DNA from: Flammula alnicola
Taxonomy: Eukaryota; Basidiomycota; Agaricomycetes; Agaricales; Strophariaceae
Direction of reading: 5' to 3'
NCBI GenBank assembly: GCA_015499995.1
Contig: JADNRV010000025.1
Location: forward strand, 62,001 to 126,000
Length of the DNA: 64,000 nucleotides
The notes under the pieces were generated by a model. That model searched no databases. It saw only the letters and a list, made by a program, of their open reading frames with translations, and was not told the DNA's origin. Both the position numbers and the translations under genes were made by a program. Of the stretch, positions 53,931 through 64,000 are shown piece by piece. Every line of letters begins with the position of its first letter. Position 1 is the stretch's first letter.

Positions 53931-53939
53931 ATAGATAGA

Positions 53940-54060
53940 TGAGGCTCGAAGCTCCGCTTGACAGCTTCCGCGGCTTCTCGGCCTTCCCTGTCAACGGAAA
54001 TGAAAATTCTCGAGGTGAGGGTAGAGAAAGACGCGCTATCATTCGACGCCTTCTAATTCA
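53940..54060. repeat. Direct repeat, copy 1 (partner about 54530-54640)
   Basis: Both copies contain cgaagctccgcttgacagct, cggcttctcggccttccctg and tcaacggaaatgaaa in the same order, followed by a diverged stretch (aaagacgc...cgatgcctt-like). They lie about 590 bp apart inside the repeat nest. Confidence 0.8.
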
Positions 54061-54485
54061 AGGAATATACAGGGTGAACTCTTCTCGGAGGCTCCATTGG
54101 TTGGAGAGCGCAGAATCAGTTTAAAATTCGAGTACAAAAGTTAAGACCGGTAGACCGTCAACACTAATTTTACTGATTTAAAAACCACCGTTTTTGTCTT
54201 TAGAAGTCGTTCAGCTCTGCAGTACAAACAGCTTGTGTTGAAGGACAACCGTGACACGTCACAAACTGAAAAGGATTCTATTAAGTCTTTCTTAGACCGG
54301 CGGTAACATGTATATGTTCCTGTGCACGTTCCAAGCACGTTCAGACTTCCATTTCTGTGTGGGAGAGCTATGAATCTGAAATGCGTTCTTCAGAGAACTT
54401 TAATTCTTGGACGTTACTGTGTGATGTCATTCTTTGTAGTCAAGTCACATGCAGATACTTATAAGCCTTCTTGAGGTGGAAAATG

Positions 54486-55361
54486 CAGCTGCCACAAAGA
54501 ATGACGTATGAGGGCCGAAGGCCCGAAGCTCTCCGAAGCTCCGCTTGACAGCTTCCCCGGCTTCTCGGCCTTCCCTGTCAACGGAAATGAAAGTTCCCCT
54601 TCTGCGGGCAACAAAAGACGCAATATATTCCGATGCCTTAAAGTAATATTGAATGGAACAATGGTCTAGTGGCAACGGTGTGCGGTCGTGATGCTGCCCG
54701 CGGGCGCTCGTTCAAATTTATCGCGGGCCTTTTTTTTTTTTGCATGCTTGTTATCCATTTTTGTCCGGTTCGGCTGCTTCCTCGCTCGAAGTCCTATGCA
54801 TGTCAGTATCTCCTTGGTAGAAAATAAGTAAAACCCTTGAATGTTCGGGTTTTCATATCCAATTTGGATTTGTATTCCTACCTATTGCGATTTTTTCTTT
54901 TTGTTTTTCCGAAATTTTGTGATGGTGTTCCGTGAATTGACGCTTGTTGTTTGGCTATAAGCGTGTAGTGTTTCCTGAAGTGGAGAGCATGCAATCATTT
55001 TTTTCTTTGAAAAATCAAGTTATCATGGCCTCAGAAATGAATTTTATTGATTGAAAAGATTTTCTTTTGTCTTTAGAAGTCATCCAACAGCGACTCATTA
55101 CAAATCCAAACCGTTTCTAACTCCGACGGGGCGGCAATACTCTATGTTCGCAACAGTGTTACATGTTTAAAATCTTTTATTTCTTAACCGTATGTACTTG
55201 GGGTCAAATTCTCCAGCGCGGATACTTCTATGGCCACAAAGCTCCTTTTTGCGTTGTCTAGTTGATGGGCATCATCGATGGGTCGCGATCGGCGATGGGT
55301 TCTTCAAAGAACTTTAATTTCTGCGGGCGTTGCCGTGTGACGTCATTCTTTGTGGCAGCTG
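54486..55361. mobile_element. TIR-flanked segment (CAGCTGCCACAAAGAATGAC ends)
   Basis: The sequence CAGCTGCCACAAAGAATGAC starts at 54486 and recurs in exact inverse orientation ending at 55361. A third copy stands at about 52618, and a degraded inverse one at about 54424-54440. The 60 bp before the right end (agaactttaattt... gtgtgacgtcattctttg) is also repeated at 54390-54440. I find no convincing target duplication, so the limits could belong to two nested or recombined elements. There is no transposase ORF. Confidence 0.55.
54662..54741 (+). other. Pol III-type unit: A box, B box and T12 (tRNA-derived SINE or tRNA pseudogene)
   Basis: TGGTCTAGTGG at 54662 fits the internal A-box consensus exactly. 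GTTCAAATTTA at 54710 is a recognisable but weak B box, with tRNA-like spacing of about 38 nt. A run of 12 T follows at 54730-54741, like a Pol III terminator. The flanking sequence cannot form a proper acceptor stem or anticodon arm, so it is not a working tRNA. Confidence 0.45.
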
Positions 55362-55739
55362 TGTACTCCTTGAAGTGCTAACTGGGTACCTTAAGTACTT
55401 ATTAAAGTAATTAGCTACAGTAATGTAAGCGCCAAGAGCGGCAGAATATGGAGTTCTCGAAAAACAAAAAAGAAAAGAAATAGGGTTACAGATTTTGGTT
55501 TAAAAGACTCCAGAGAATCGAGAGACTTTCTGCCGCGCGGCTTCCGACGGGATCACAGTGTGTGGAAGTCGCTCTCTCAGTCCCGATTCCCGACTCAGCG
55601 CCGAAATCTTTGTCTCCTTAGCCTCCAAAAAGGTGCATAACACCGCCCAATCCTGCACCACCTACACAACACCTACAGGCGAGGTAATGAGAGTACGCAG
55701 TTAAGAAATACGCTAAACCGAAGGATTACAACTTTTTAA
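54742..55739. other. Non-coding, repeat-derived sequence
   Basis: Apart from the TIR end at 55340-55361, no gene or clear signal is present. Confidence 0.4.
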
Positions 55740-57241
55740 TCATAGGTTCTTGAGGTCGGCGTCGAGTTTCAGATATCGAAGCCATTCAAGAATATCCTGG
55801 ACCGCAGTAATAGATGAATTGGAACCCAAGACAGGACCAAAAAAAAGTTCAGCGTACCTGGGCAAGTTGAGTTTCATCGTCTGTTTCCGAAGCTGGATTC
55901 TCCTTCTGCAAATTATCGACATCGTTCTTGAGTTTGCGATACAACCTCGACGTCTCCGGCCAAGATTTTGGCTTGCATAGCCTATAATTGGCGTGTTTCA
56001 ACATAGCATGGGTTGCGGAGAGCTGGATCAAGGTCGCTGGGCGGTCTACCAGGACCTGTAAGCAGTGCTGGACATCCTTCACCTTCAGGATACGAGTAGG
56101 GAAGAGCCGGCCAATAAATGAAGCTACTACCATGGGTTTGACATCAGGCTGCGAAACACTGTCCGCCGGCGGGGTGGATGAGCCTTCGACGGGGGCGACT
56201 TCTGCGTCTGACTTTAAAAAAATGTTAGGATGGCGGAGGGATGAAGTAAGAGAGTAGTCTTACCGTCTGCCAATACTCATCGAATAATTTCACAACGGCC
56301 TCTTTTATAATCTTTCTCATTTTGTTCTTGAACGTGGCCGGGAAGGGCGTGGAACTACGCCCAATTTTATCTATCATGCAGCCCATGGCCTGCGCCGTGA
56401 GGCGTGCGTCTTCCATCGTCTTCAAATCGCGGCGCAAGAGTCTGTTTACGCGCATGCGAATGTCACCAGTGGCAGTGGACAAATCTAAAAGGAGGCAGTC
56501 GACAAGCATCGTCGTCTCTGGCTTAACGTTAGTCCGGAAATTCATGTCCTGAGAGCATCCAGAGCTCGCAGTCGACGCTGGAGTATCGGGACAATCAAAT
56601 ACGTCCGAGTTATAGCCATAATCTCCCGTCTGTGTAGGGTGTGAAAATGACAGGCCGCCAGGTTTTGGAGGCACGCTATCCTGGAACGTGGTGGCACGAG
56701 AAATATAAGGATGATGCGGATCGTATTCTGGAGGAGCAGTGAAAATGTGGTTTTGAACCGGAGCCAACTGTAGCCGAGCGTTCAAGTGATTCGGGTGCGA
56801 CGCGTATCCGGGAGCCCGATAGATGAATTGGTCGCCATACGGCGCTCCAAGTTGGCTCACATTCACAGCATCGTTAACGTGATAGGGAGGATCCAGAGTG
56901 TTCGTAAGCTGTGGTGGGAGTGCTGGCGGTACAGAGGAGTAGTATTCCCCCGGATAGTAGGCTCCTGGTTGTCGTAAAGTCTCCGCGTTAGGATGTATAA
57001 GAGGCTGCCTCCAAGGATACGTGTGTGGCGCGACGGTCTGACTCTGGTACCCGTAGGAAACATGCTCGCTCGTGGTATTCTCGTCACACTGGTGCCACTG
57101 ATGGGTGACATGCCCCTGCGATGTGTCCTGAACCTGCGACGTGTTCTGAACCGCGTCATTCCTGGCTGAGGTCCGAAAACGAGGAGCTTTGTTACGGACT
57201 CGGAAATCAGAGCTATTGCGATGAGAGCGATTCCTAGACAT
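55740..57241 (-). CDS. Unknown 462-aa protein, duplicate of the 31.8-33.4 kb gene
   Basis: Exons are 57241-56264, 56211-55858 and 55796-55740, in frame. The N-terminal 215 residues are Pro/Gln/Tyr/His-rich and poorly conserved with the left copy (shared anchors AAPEYDPHHP-like and SSGCSQDMNFRTNVKPET). The helical part is well conserved: MRKIIKEAVVKLFDEYW, VVASFIGRLFPTRILKVKDV, CLQVLVDRPATLIQLSATHA, ending DILEWLRYLKLDADLKNL. The first intron has a normal GTAAGA donor where the left copy has GCAAGC. Retention of both open frames suggests both are or were recently functional. No defined function. Confidence 0.8.
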
Positions 57242-58067
57242 GATGAGGTTTGCTAAAGCGAAAGAAAGTGGCGCACGATAGCAAGTCCAGCTCAAGCGGA
57301 GGCCAAAGCGTTTTGTTAACCATGAAGGCCAAGGCTGTCATCGCATTTATCACTAAAGATACAGTCTTTCAGCGCATTGTGAATGGTTTCAAGATGTCTT
57401 TGTCCATGGAGCACGAGCCATTCGGCCGCGGTCACTTGCGCCACGCCAATCAATGCTGAGCACGGACTCTCGAAACAGGCCGATGCTGTTCAACACAGAC
57501 CACCAATGCTTTATGGAAAGCCTAACGATTAGGCTCCAAACGACATCAAAAGCTTTTGCGAAACAAAGCCGGCAGGGAATGTGAGCTGTTCTTGACTGTT
57601 ATGGATCTCGACCACCCTCTTTTTCACTCTGGGGAGTTTTTATATAAGAGAACGAATATCCGTTCTCTTCGAACAATGAGCGATTCCTTCGAATGATGCC
57701 ACGATTAATAGCCTCGCAAGTCGCCATTATATCTTTTCATCCCACGTTCCCTCGTCTTCTGGTTCCACGACCAGGAAAAGACGCAAGACATTCCCACTGT
57801 ATGTTACAATCAATACGTTTTCAGGCCGATAGCGAGATTCCAGGACAGTGGAATTGAAAGTACGCGCACCGAGAACCACATTCAACACCATAATACTTGG
57901 GCAAGAGGATGGCCCGAATAGTAGAGGGCTCGTGCTTCCCATCTCGATGCACAATAGCTCCGCAGTCTGATAAAGAAACCAGCAAAGAGAACACTCCGTA
58001 TAGACACTTCTATTACGATCAGTTTACATCGATAATTATTGGGAATATGGAAATGTACCGTTCATAG

Positions 58068-59096
58068 TTATACAAAGAGCCTCTTGCTCCACACCATACG
58101 CTGATAATCCAAAATAATAGGAATAAAGTCAACAATGCCAAAGTCTGGCCAGTAGGTTGACGAGAATTGCAGCTGGGTATTTTCTAAGCACTGCAAAGAG
58201 TTCGTCACTAACACGATAGAGATATAGAAGTAGAGATCTCACCTGCCAGAGCATGAAATCGCTCAGTCGCTTGACACCGCTTGTTCGCACCAGGATATCC
58301 AGAGGTGGACGGCTACCCAACGAAGTTAGCAACTGCGAGTCGACATCCTCTTCCAATATGTATCTAGAGACTTGCTTGTGAGATAGTTGAAGGTCAGAAT
58401 GAACGAGGAGACGTACGAGTCTTCGCGTTCCTTGGTAACTGAATCCTGTACGCACGACTCTACTGCGAGCGCCATTTCGTCGCGAGATGCATAGGGCATA
58501 CAGAGATTGAGGATTGCACTAATGCAACACCCGTCTATGTTGTAAAAACGAATACGAGCTCACAAAGCACCGGTTATTATGACATGTCATATTCTCCGCT
58601 TTCTGGACAGCTTTCTGCACGGAGTCTGGCAGCAGCTGTGGCTTGCCAACAACGTTCAACCGTACACCGTATTCATCCAGAAGGTCTCTAATCTTCCACG
58701 TGAGCATGTAACAGAGTTAATTACACAACATATACTTACCCATGTTCACAGAGTTCCACAAGCTTCTCTTCAGCCAACATCATCAACGCCTCGACCTCTT
58801 CCTCCGTCCGTTTGAAATTTTCGAACGCGTAAGCTGACACGCACTGAACGTTTAACCGCGGCATACTTCCAGCATCTGAAAGAAAATATTCCTTAGCATC
58901 TTGACGTCGTGTACTGCTTGGCCTACGACTCACGCATCTCAGCGCGATGAATCCGTCACTGTGTCCTTGTTGAACAGCTTTATGATTCATGCGTGCATAT
59001 CGCCCATTGCCATCCATGACAAAGATGACATGTTGGGGGATTGGGCCTGAAGCGAGGACTTTGAGGAGAAGGTTTCTCGCTTTCGTGATGAGTCTT
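58068..59096 (-). pseudogene. cis-Prenyltransferase, right copy, damaged
   Basis: It is colinear with the intact gene at 30283-31355 with the same intron positions, ending MVWSKRLFV at 58068. Damage seen: no start codon equivalent to that of the left copy; a one-base shift near 59080 between WPHDK and KARNLLLKVLASG; MDGNRR changed to MDGNGR; and a six-base deletion turning the conserved AYAFAIENFKR into AYAFENFKR. The RTSGVKRLSDFMLWQ motif and the rest of the frame up to the end are readable. A product from the ATG of MDGNGRYAR would lack the first 37 residues and two core residues, so activity is unlikely. Confidence 0.82.
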
Positions 59097-59430
59097 GTCG
59101 TGTGGCCATTTCAAATTCCAGCTGCATGCAAAAACGTAGACAGGGCCCCACTTTTCCGTGGTGCGCCAATGTTTGCAACAAACAACTGTTTTTAGCAAAG
59201 CGCGCCGAGCAGCGACCTTTTCGAGTCACTTCGTCAGGGCAACGTGTTGAAGAGTGGAGCTACCGCCCCACTGCACGACGGTATTTGGAGCGTTGTTCGT
59301 GGTGAGAGAACAAGGCTTACGTCGTAAGCCTTGGCGCGACATGCCAAAAATGGTTGTTTACAACCAAACACGGGCGCAGCAGCGAAATTCAAGAACGTCA
59401 GCAGAAACATGACATGTGACACGCCAAGGA

Positions 59431-59918
59431 TGTCGGAAAGTTCCGAAATGCCTGTTCGCTTTGTCACGCTTGCCTGATCATGATTCTAGCAATCGATGTT
59501 CAGGGCATCTGAAGTATTTTTTTCACATATATAGGTGTGTAATCATATAAAATAAACCTTCGCTGTGTCTCCCAACAATTTTGAGCTGCGTCGATGCTGT
59601 TTCAGGAAAAAAGCCCTCTGATCAGAACTTTCTCCTACCCTTATCAGGCCTGATCAGGCCGGTAATGCCGATAATACAATTTGTGACCTAACGCGTTATG
59701 ATTGCACCTGTCACGCTCACGCTCTGACTTGTAAAACAGCTCGATCTTCAACAACATCATTATACTACTGAAAAAGTATGCCAAATACCTTAGAGACATC
59801 ACTATTCTTAAGTGCTGGCACCAATATTTTTTAAATTATACGCAGTGACGGCGTAGATCAGGCAAGGTGACGCCTGATCAGGTAAATGCCTAATCAGGCA
59901 TTCTGGAACTTTCCGACA
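59431..59918. mobile_element. Candidate TIR element absent from the left duplication copy, 488 bp
   Basis: The left end TGTCGGAAAGTTCCGAAATG and right end (reverse complement TGTCGGAAAGTTCCAGAATG) are inverted repeats of at least 24 bp with one mismatch. The corresponding part of the left copy (about 30005-30280) lacks this DNA. Palindromes such as GCCTGATCAGGCC recur inside (59645-59665, 59873-59900). I see no clear target duplication. Confidence 0.6.
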
Positions 59919-60071
59919 GAAGGAAAAGTACTTATGCGTGGGAAAGTTCCTTGTGTCAGACCTATTCCCATTCCTGGAGGCAGACGATTTTCTACGAACT
60001 ATATATTTACTCTTAAACACTGAGTTACTCTAAGTATCTACAAATCTACAAACATCAAGGGTACGTACAAA

Positions 60072-60809
60072 TTAGTCTATGTTCCTAGCATTATTTAGCA
60101 GTACTGTAGATATAAGGCAAGGTTCCAAAAGTCCCAGGCGGAATGATTCAGCGTCGAGTTCAAGCAATATCTTGGTATTATCTCTCTTCAAGCGACTGCG
60201 TGCAAGAAGTTTAGGAGGATACGGACCGGCGCTATATAACTAAATGATGATATAGGCTAGTGAGATCCAAGAATTCGGAAATATTTGTGGACTTACATAT
60301 GTTCCGTCAGTGCGCGGGACCCAAGCATAGTTCTTTCCGTCAACGAGCATAGTTCTATAGCTGAAAAAATAAGCCCAAGATGAATAAAAGAGCCATAGTC
60401 TTGTAATTTGAACGAGGACTTACCATCCATCGAGGGACAGTTTCAGAAAGCTCCCCGCCGGCTGGGGGGTAATGATACCATTCGCTTCGATTGTAGGATG
60501 CTCCGTCCAACGAATGACTGCCCATGGATCTTCATCTTTAAAGATCATGGTCACATCCCAGCGCGTACGTATGTCTAATGCCTTTGAATGTGTTGGACCC
60601 ACGACCACACAGTTCAAGACATCCAGATTGGAGATAAATTCGAATGTCACAGCGGGTGTTAGAGCAGGGACACTTGATCCTTGGAAGCTAGGAAAGGCTC
60701 CGAATGTAGGTTGATGAGACCAGCTGTTAAGCCAGTTATTGTCGTTTACGGAATGGGGGTTCTGAGGGTTATACCATCCAGCCTGAGCGTACGGATTGAG
60801 GATGAACAT
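60072..60809 (-). CDS. DUF6593 protein, right copy, intact (205 aa)
   Basis: Exons 60809-60424, 60360-60297 and 60239-60072 (386, 64 and 168 bp) join in frame. The protein starts MFILNPYAQAGWYNP and contains VTFEFISNLDVLNCVVVGP, the PWAVIRWTEHPTIEANGI core, SYRTMLVDGKNYAWVPRTDG, and a full C-terminal part with RLKRDNTKILLELDAESFRL and LISTVLLNNARNID. This is the complete DUF6593 fold (tubby-like), function unknown, common in Agaricomycetes. The left copy has lost the last segment by a one-base deletion, so this is the better functional candidate of the pair. Confidence 0.83.
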
Positions 60810-62159
60810 GCTATGATTATAGAGGAGGATATTTAACGTATATAATATCTTGAAGGCCACTCACTATATATTATGTGACTGCAACAATATATAGATTGAC
60901 TTGCTTCGCTAGTTGCGGTGTGGCCGTGAACCAACCTTGTGAGCAACTTTCGTTATGATCGCAACCAGTGCACTGTGGAAAGTTGGTCAAACGGAGTAGT
61001 TTTTCAGTCGACGTCTAAGGAATGACGGGTTTACCGGATGAAGGTGAAGGTAGTTGAGCACTGTAGCGATAGCAATGTTAGAAAACAAAGAAATATCGGT
61101 AGCATAACGCTCAGTAAGCACACTACTCACTCGTCATAGTCCAACATTCATCTCCGCCCCGGCGCAGTTTTGCTAGTAAATATATCAACCCGTACACTCA
61201 GGCAGATCATCCGGGGCGCTTGATCACGTCAACGCTGACGTTGATGTTCGATTGGCCCACAACGACGTTCAGATCTCAGATTTGGATTCGGAATTCTCAA
61301 GAGCGCTCCGGACGATGTGCCTGATTTGGGTTGGATCTGCTTGTACAGGCCACTGTAAACAAAAATCCTACGAAGTTCTCTGGAACCTCAAAAAGACCGA
61401 CATTCAAGAGTTCGGGGAAGTTGACGGGTTTCATCTATTCCAGTGTAGGGGCGTATAAGGGCAGACGATCCTGTCCAAGGGTTGGCGAACAGACATGACT
61501 CTCGCTTGTTTTTCACCCGGCGAGCCATAAACATCCTTCAAAAGACCTTCCATGGTATTTTTTCACAGCCATATGCACCAGAACTTCATAAATTAGTGCT
61601 AAATATATGCGACCGGGGCGCTGATACTATAATGCATGATTCGCATCGAGGACGAACTCAACAACATCCAGGTACCTGGCAGAAGTTTCTCCCCGAGCCT
61701 TTGCGCGACCCTCCGATATCGAAGCTCGCGCACTTTCGGATTCATAACTCTGCTCTCGCGATAAACGAAGGCTTGATGTTCATGTTGAGGCAAGACCTCC
61801 CTTTTTCATGCTGCAGACTCTGACAAGGCAAGTGTTCGACGCCAGTTCGACGGGGTCTTGAGCTGCTTGTGGCCAGCGACGTCGATGCCAGTGATGTGCG
61901 GTCAAGATACCCTCCTTCAGAAAAATTATTACCCCAAGCGCTTGAGGGTTGCCAGAGGTTTAAAAGGAAGGGAACGGGTAGAAACTTGGCTAGTAGCACC
62001 GTCGGTTTTCCAGTGCACGCGGACTTCGGTCAACCCGTATCTTCCAACTCCGACTCCTTCTGAGTCCCGGCCCGCGCACGTCGCCCGCGCACGTCGTGTC
62101 CTATACGCATGTCATCGCACCGCGCTTACCGCGCATTCACCTGCATAACTTTGAACTTA
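60810..62159. other. Intergenic block of the right duplication copy
   Basis: It matches the left copy's 28200-29380 in inverse orientation. The 61482-61823 ORF is open in this copy but its counterpart is not conserved as coding. No gene supported. Confidence 0.45.
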
Positions 62160-62589
62160 CAGCCGTTTGCAAAAAGCTTGACACTTTTGCCTCTTGTTGC
62201 AGAATTCAGAAGTAAACAAACGACCTCAAACCCTAGATTGGGACATGTGCTTCCAAGCTGACAACATCATCGCTGAATATATTTTAAAGGCCAATAAATA
62301 TATTAAGGACTATCCTAATACCATCGAGATAATTTTTACGGCTCAGAATGCCACGGAAGAACAACAGGTTCTTGCATCATCATCCGCAAACTGAATCCAG
62401 GGTTTAGCTGGATCCTCCGTGTATTGCAGCATTTATTTGGGCTCAAAGTCATCTAGCAATGCAGGAGGGATGTACTTAAGTTTACTGGATGACTTTTACA
62501 ACATACAACAGCGTATTTATAGAGGGAAAGGTTCCCTCTGTTTTGTTCATTTCCAAATCCGGGAGTGTCAACCTTTTTGCAAACGACTG
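62160..62589. mobile_element. Tc1/mariner-type MITE with TA target duplication, 430 bp
   Basis: The ends CAGCCGTTTGCAAAAAGCTT (left) and, reverse-complemented, CAGTCGTTTGCAAAAAGGTT (right) continue into TGACACT on both sides, giving 27-bp inverted repeats with two mismatches. TA flanks both ends (62158-62159, 62590-62591). The left duplication copy shows the empty site (tttgaacttaaaaactcag at about 28203-28221, minus strand), with one TA only. It contains no transposase. Confidence 0.88.
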
Positions 62590-62631
62590 TAAACTCAGTT
62601 TAAAAGCTCAGACTGTTGCAGCGTAGACGAC

Positions 62632-62790
62632 ATGGACCGACTTCTCCTTCCAGCGGAAAACTTGTTCACCTTATCGTTCAGCAAATCAGAGATCGACACA
62701 CATTAGCAATGTTGTCGTCATCGTGCAAAGCTCTATGTTCCGAGGCAGAAATATCGCTCTACCGATCCTGCACTGGCCGTGATATACCTA
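62632..62790 (+). pseudogene. 5' relic of the F-box-like gene (right duplication copy)
   Basis: It begins ATGGACCGACTTCTCCTTCC, matching the start of the 27179-28186 gene. After a small indel near 62656 that shifts the frame, it reads VHLIVQQIRD, TLAMLSSSCKALCSEAEISL as in the left copy. Homology ends near 62790 and jumps to DNA corresponding to 27040-27100, so the rest of the gene was deleted. Confidence 0.85.
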
Positions 62791-62904
62791 TTTTACATAA
62801 CCAACCCCGAATATTAGTGTGGAATCAAACCTGTACGAGAGACCAGTCACGTAAATGTCTGAAGCCAACGGCAGAAATAAAAAGGCAACAAACTTAACGG
62901 GTAG

Positions 62905-64000
62905 TCATTCATATTCACTTTCATCGTCATCATCTTCGACTTCGCGTTTGGAACCTTTTCTTTTCCGTTTTACCCCTCTGTCTTTCCCTTTGCTCGCTTT
63001 CTTCGTCTTCGCCTTTGAGCCTCCGTGGTTCTTCTCAGCTTCTTTCGAAGCGCTCTTGACCTGTTGCACGAGAGCATCAAAGTCAAGTTCAGTCTTCCCT
63101 CGAAGGCGATCAAGCTCGACTCTATTTCCAACGCCGCCAGGCTCTAGATCTCCGGCTTGGGGATCCAACTGACGATCAGCACATCCGGAAATGCGTTGTA
63201 AAACTGAGATCTCTGTCCCCCACACCTCCTTGGCTTGCTCAAAGGTTGGTGTCTCAAGAATGAGCGGGATACCTTGGGTACGTGGATCACTGAGGATGTG
63301 ACGGAAGGTTTGGAGACCCAAGTGGCCTCTGTAATAGGCGGTCAGACCTGTAATTTGGATGACGAGGAGTGTACTCACAGGCCGACATTTTCGTGCCTGT
63401 CCTTCTTGGAATTGAACTCGGCCTTAGAGTCGTTCAGATGCATGCCGCATAGATATTTGAGCCCTATCTTTTCATCGAATTCTTTCACTAGGGGGCCATA
63501 ATCGTCTGAGAACTCGTAAAAGGGGCAGAAAATAAATAAAACGCACTCGTCTTGCTATACAAAGTTTCAGAGTGTTAGCAAACCAGCCTAAATGGTGCAA
63601 CAGTAAATTGGGAAACATACTCCCAGCCCTCCTTGGTTCTGATATCATAGCCCTGGAAGAAATCAGGACACAACATCAAGTAACACATCACGCGAAACGT
63701 ACTGCAGTGAAAGCATGACCTGGGTTCATCATCGTAATCGTCAAGCTAGGCCGGACGAGGAGAAAGGGCCGAAGCCCGCGAAGACATACATGTATCAATG
63801 CAAACTCCAACACGTGTCTTGTCTTCTACTCGCTCAATAATACCTGCAAGATGAGAGAAATCCGAGCCGATGATGTTCCTAGCACCAGCCTTGATCATAT
63901 CATATAGGCTAATTATCGGAGGAGAGGCGTAAAGGACATACCATATTCTCCAATACGGCAGTGACGCCCTCCGTCTCCTTATGTGCACGATTGATACACT
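62905..64000 (-). CDS. APN1: AP endonuclease 1 (endonuclease IV family), 5' end beyond the window
   Basis: On the minus strand the exons give [19 protein letters not shown], then [27 protein letters not shown] (zinc-ligand region), [40 protein letters not shown] and [20 protein letters not shown] with ILETP. These are the Nfo/Apn1 TIM-barrel signatures: three-zinc, Mg-independent endonucleases that cut 5' to abasic sites. Short introns separate the pieces (near 63380, 63545-63620, 63665-63790, 63925). The C-terminal about 60 residues are Lys/Arg-rich, then Asp/Glu-rich ([14 protein letters not shown]), a likely nuclear localisation tail ending at 62905. No frameshift was seen. The N-terminal part, with the first zinc ligands, lies beyond base 64000. 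Confidence 0.92.

Larger units (their letters stand above)
55735..62850. repeat. Right copy of the inverted segmental duplication (partner 27040-33360)
   Basis: Gene order and orientation are mirrored: unknown 462-aa gene, cis-prenyltransferase, DUF6593, intergenic block, then a 5' relic of the F-box-like gene. After the relic, sequence near 62780-62845 (ttttacataaccaa, gaatcaaacctgtacgagag) matches the reverse complement of 27040-27100. About 900 bp of F-box coding DNA has therefore been lost between those points. Extra DNA in this copy includes about 59110-60000 and the mariner-like insertion at 62160-62589. Confidence 0.93.

Overview
The window looks like nuclear DNA of a filamentous basidiomycete, most likely an Agaricomycete. 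The signs are many 50-65 bp introns, protein families typical of mushroom-forming fungi (DUF6593, DUF6699, NACHT NTPases of the NWD2-like type, lineage-expanded isoprenylcysteine methyltransferases, fast-evolving F-box-like proteins) and a very large SKN7-type regulator. Gene models are hand-built from splice sites and protein-family patterns. No database search was possible.

Layout. 0-1 kb: the end of a Gag-like zinc-knuckle ORF, a polypurine tract and an LTR. 3.8-4.8 kb: a broken short-chain dehydrogenase. 5.6-7.1 kb: direct and tandem repeats. 8-8.7 kb: a DUF6699 protein. 9.1-9.8 kb: a hAT-type non-autonomous transposon with an exact 8-bp target duplication. 10.2-11.4 kb: a tartrate/isopropylmalate dehydrogenase-family enzyme. 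12.1-13.9 kb: a frameshifted F-box gene. 14.7-17.3 kb: an amino-acid transporter. 17.5-20.6 kb: an IML2/TTC39-like protein. 21.2-23.7 kb: a NACHT NTPase. 25.7-37.8 kb: a cluster of isoprenylcysteine carboxyl methyltransferase (ICMT) copies (two intact, one frameshifted, two relics), interleaved with an F-box-like gene, a DUF6593 gene, a cis-prenyltransferase, an unknown 477-aa protein and a TMEM242-like membrane protein. 39.6-45.3 kb: a complete SKN7-like HSF/response regulator. 48.8-49.7 kb: a tandem duplication beside another F-box-like gene. 52-55.4 kb: a transposon nest with a second hAT-type element, a tandem array of small Helitron-like units, TIR repeats and a Pol III-like unit. 55.7-62.9 kb: an inverted, diverged copy of 27.0-33.4 kb. 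62.9-64 kb: the 3' part of an APN1-type AP endonuclease.

The central structural feature is the inverted segmental duplication (27.0-33.4 kb against 55.7-62.9 kb). Its gene pairs have met different fates. The cis-prenyltransferase is intact in the left copy and damaged in the right. The DUF6593 gene is intact in the right copy and frameshifted in the left. The 477/462-aa unknown protein is intact in both. The F-box-like gene survives only as a 5' relic on the right. Transposons inserted after duplication can be recognised because the other copy preserves the empty site.

A second pattern is a series of one-base deletions in otherwise well-conserved exons (transporter, F-box, NACHT P-loop, IML2, TMEM242-like, ICMT-1, SDR), while SKN7 (1202 codons) and several others are fully open. 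This is either scattered pseudogenisation or residual assembly indels, and it must be settled before any of these genes is called dead.
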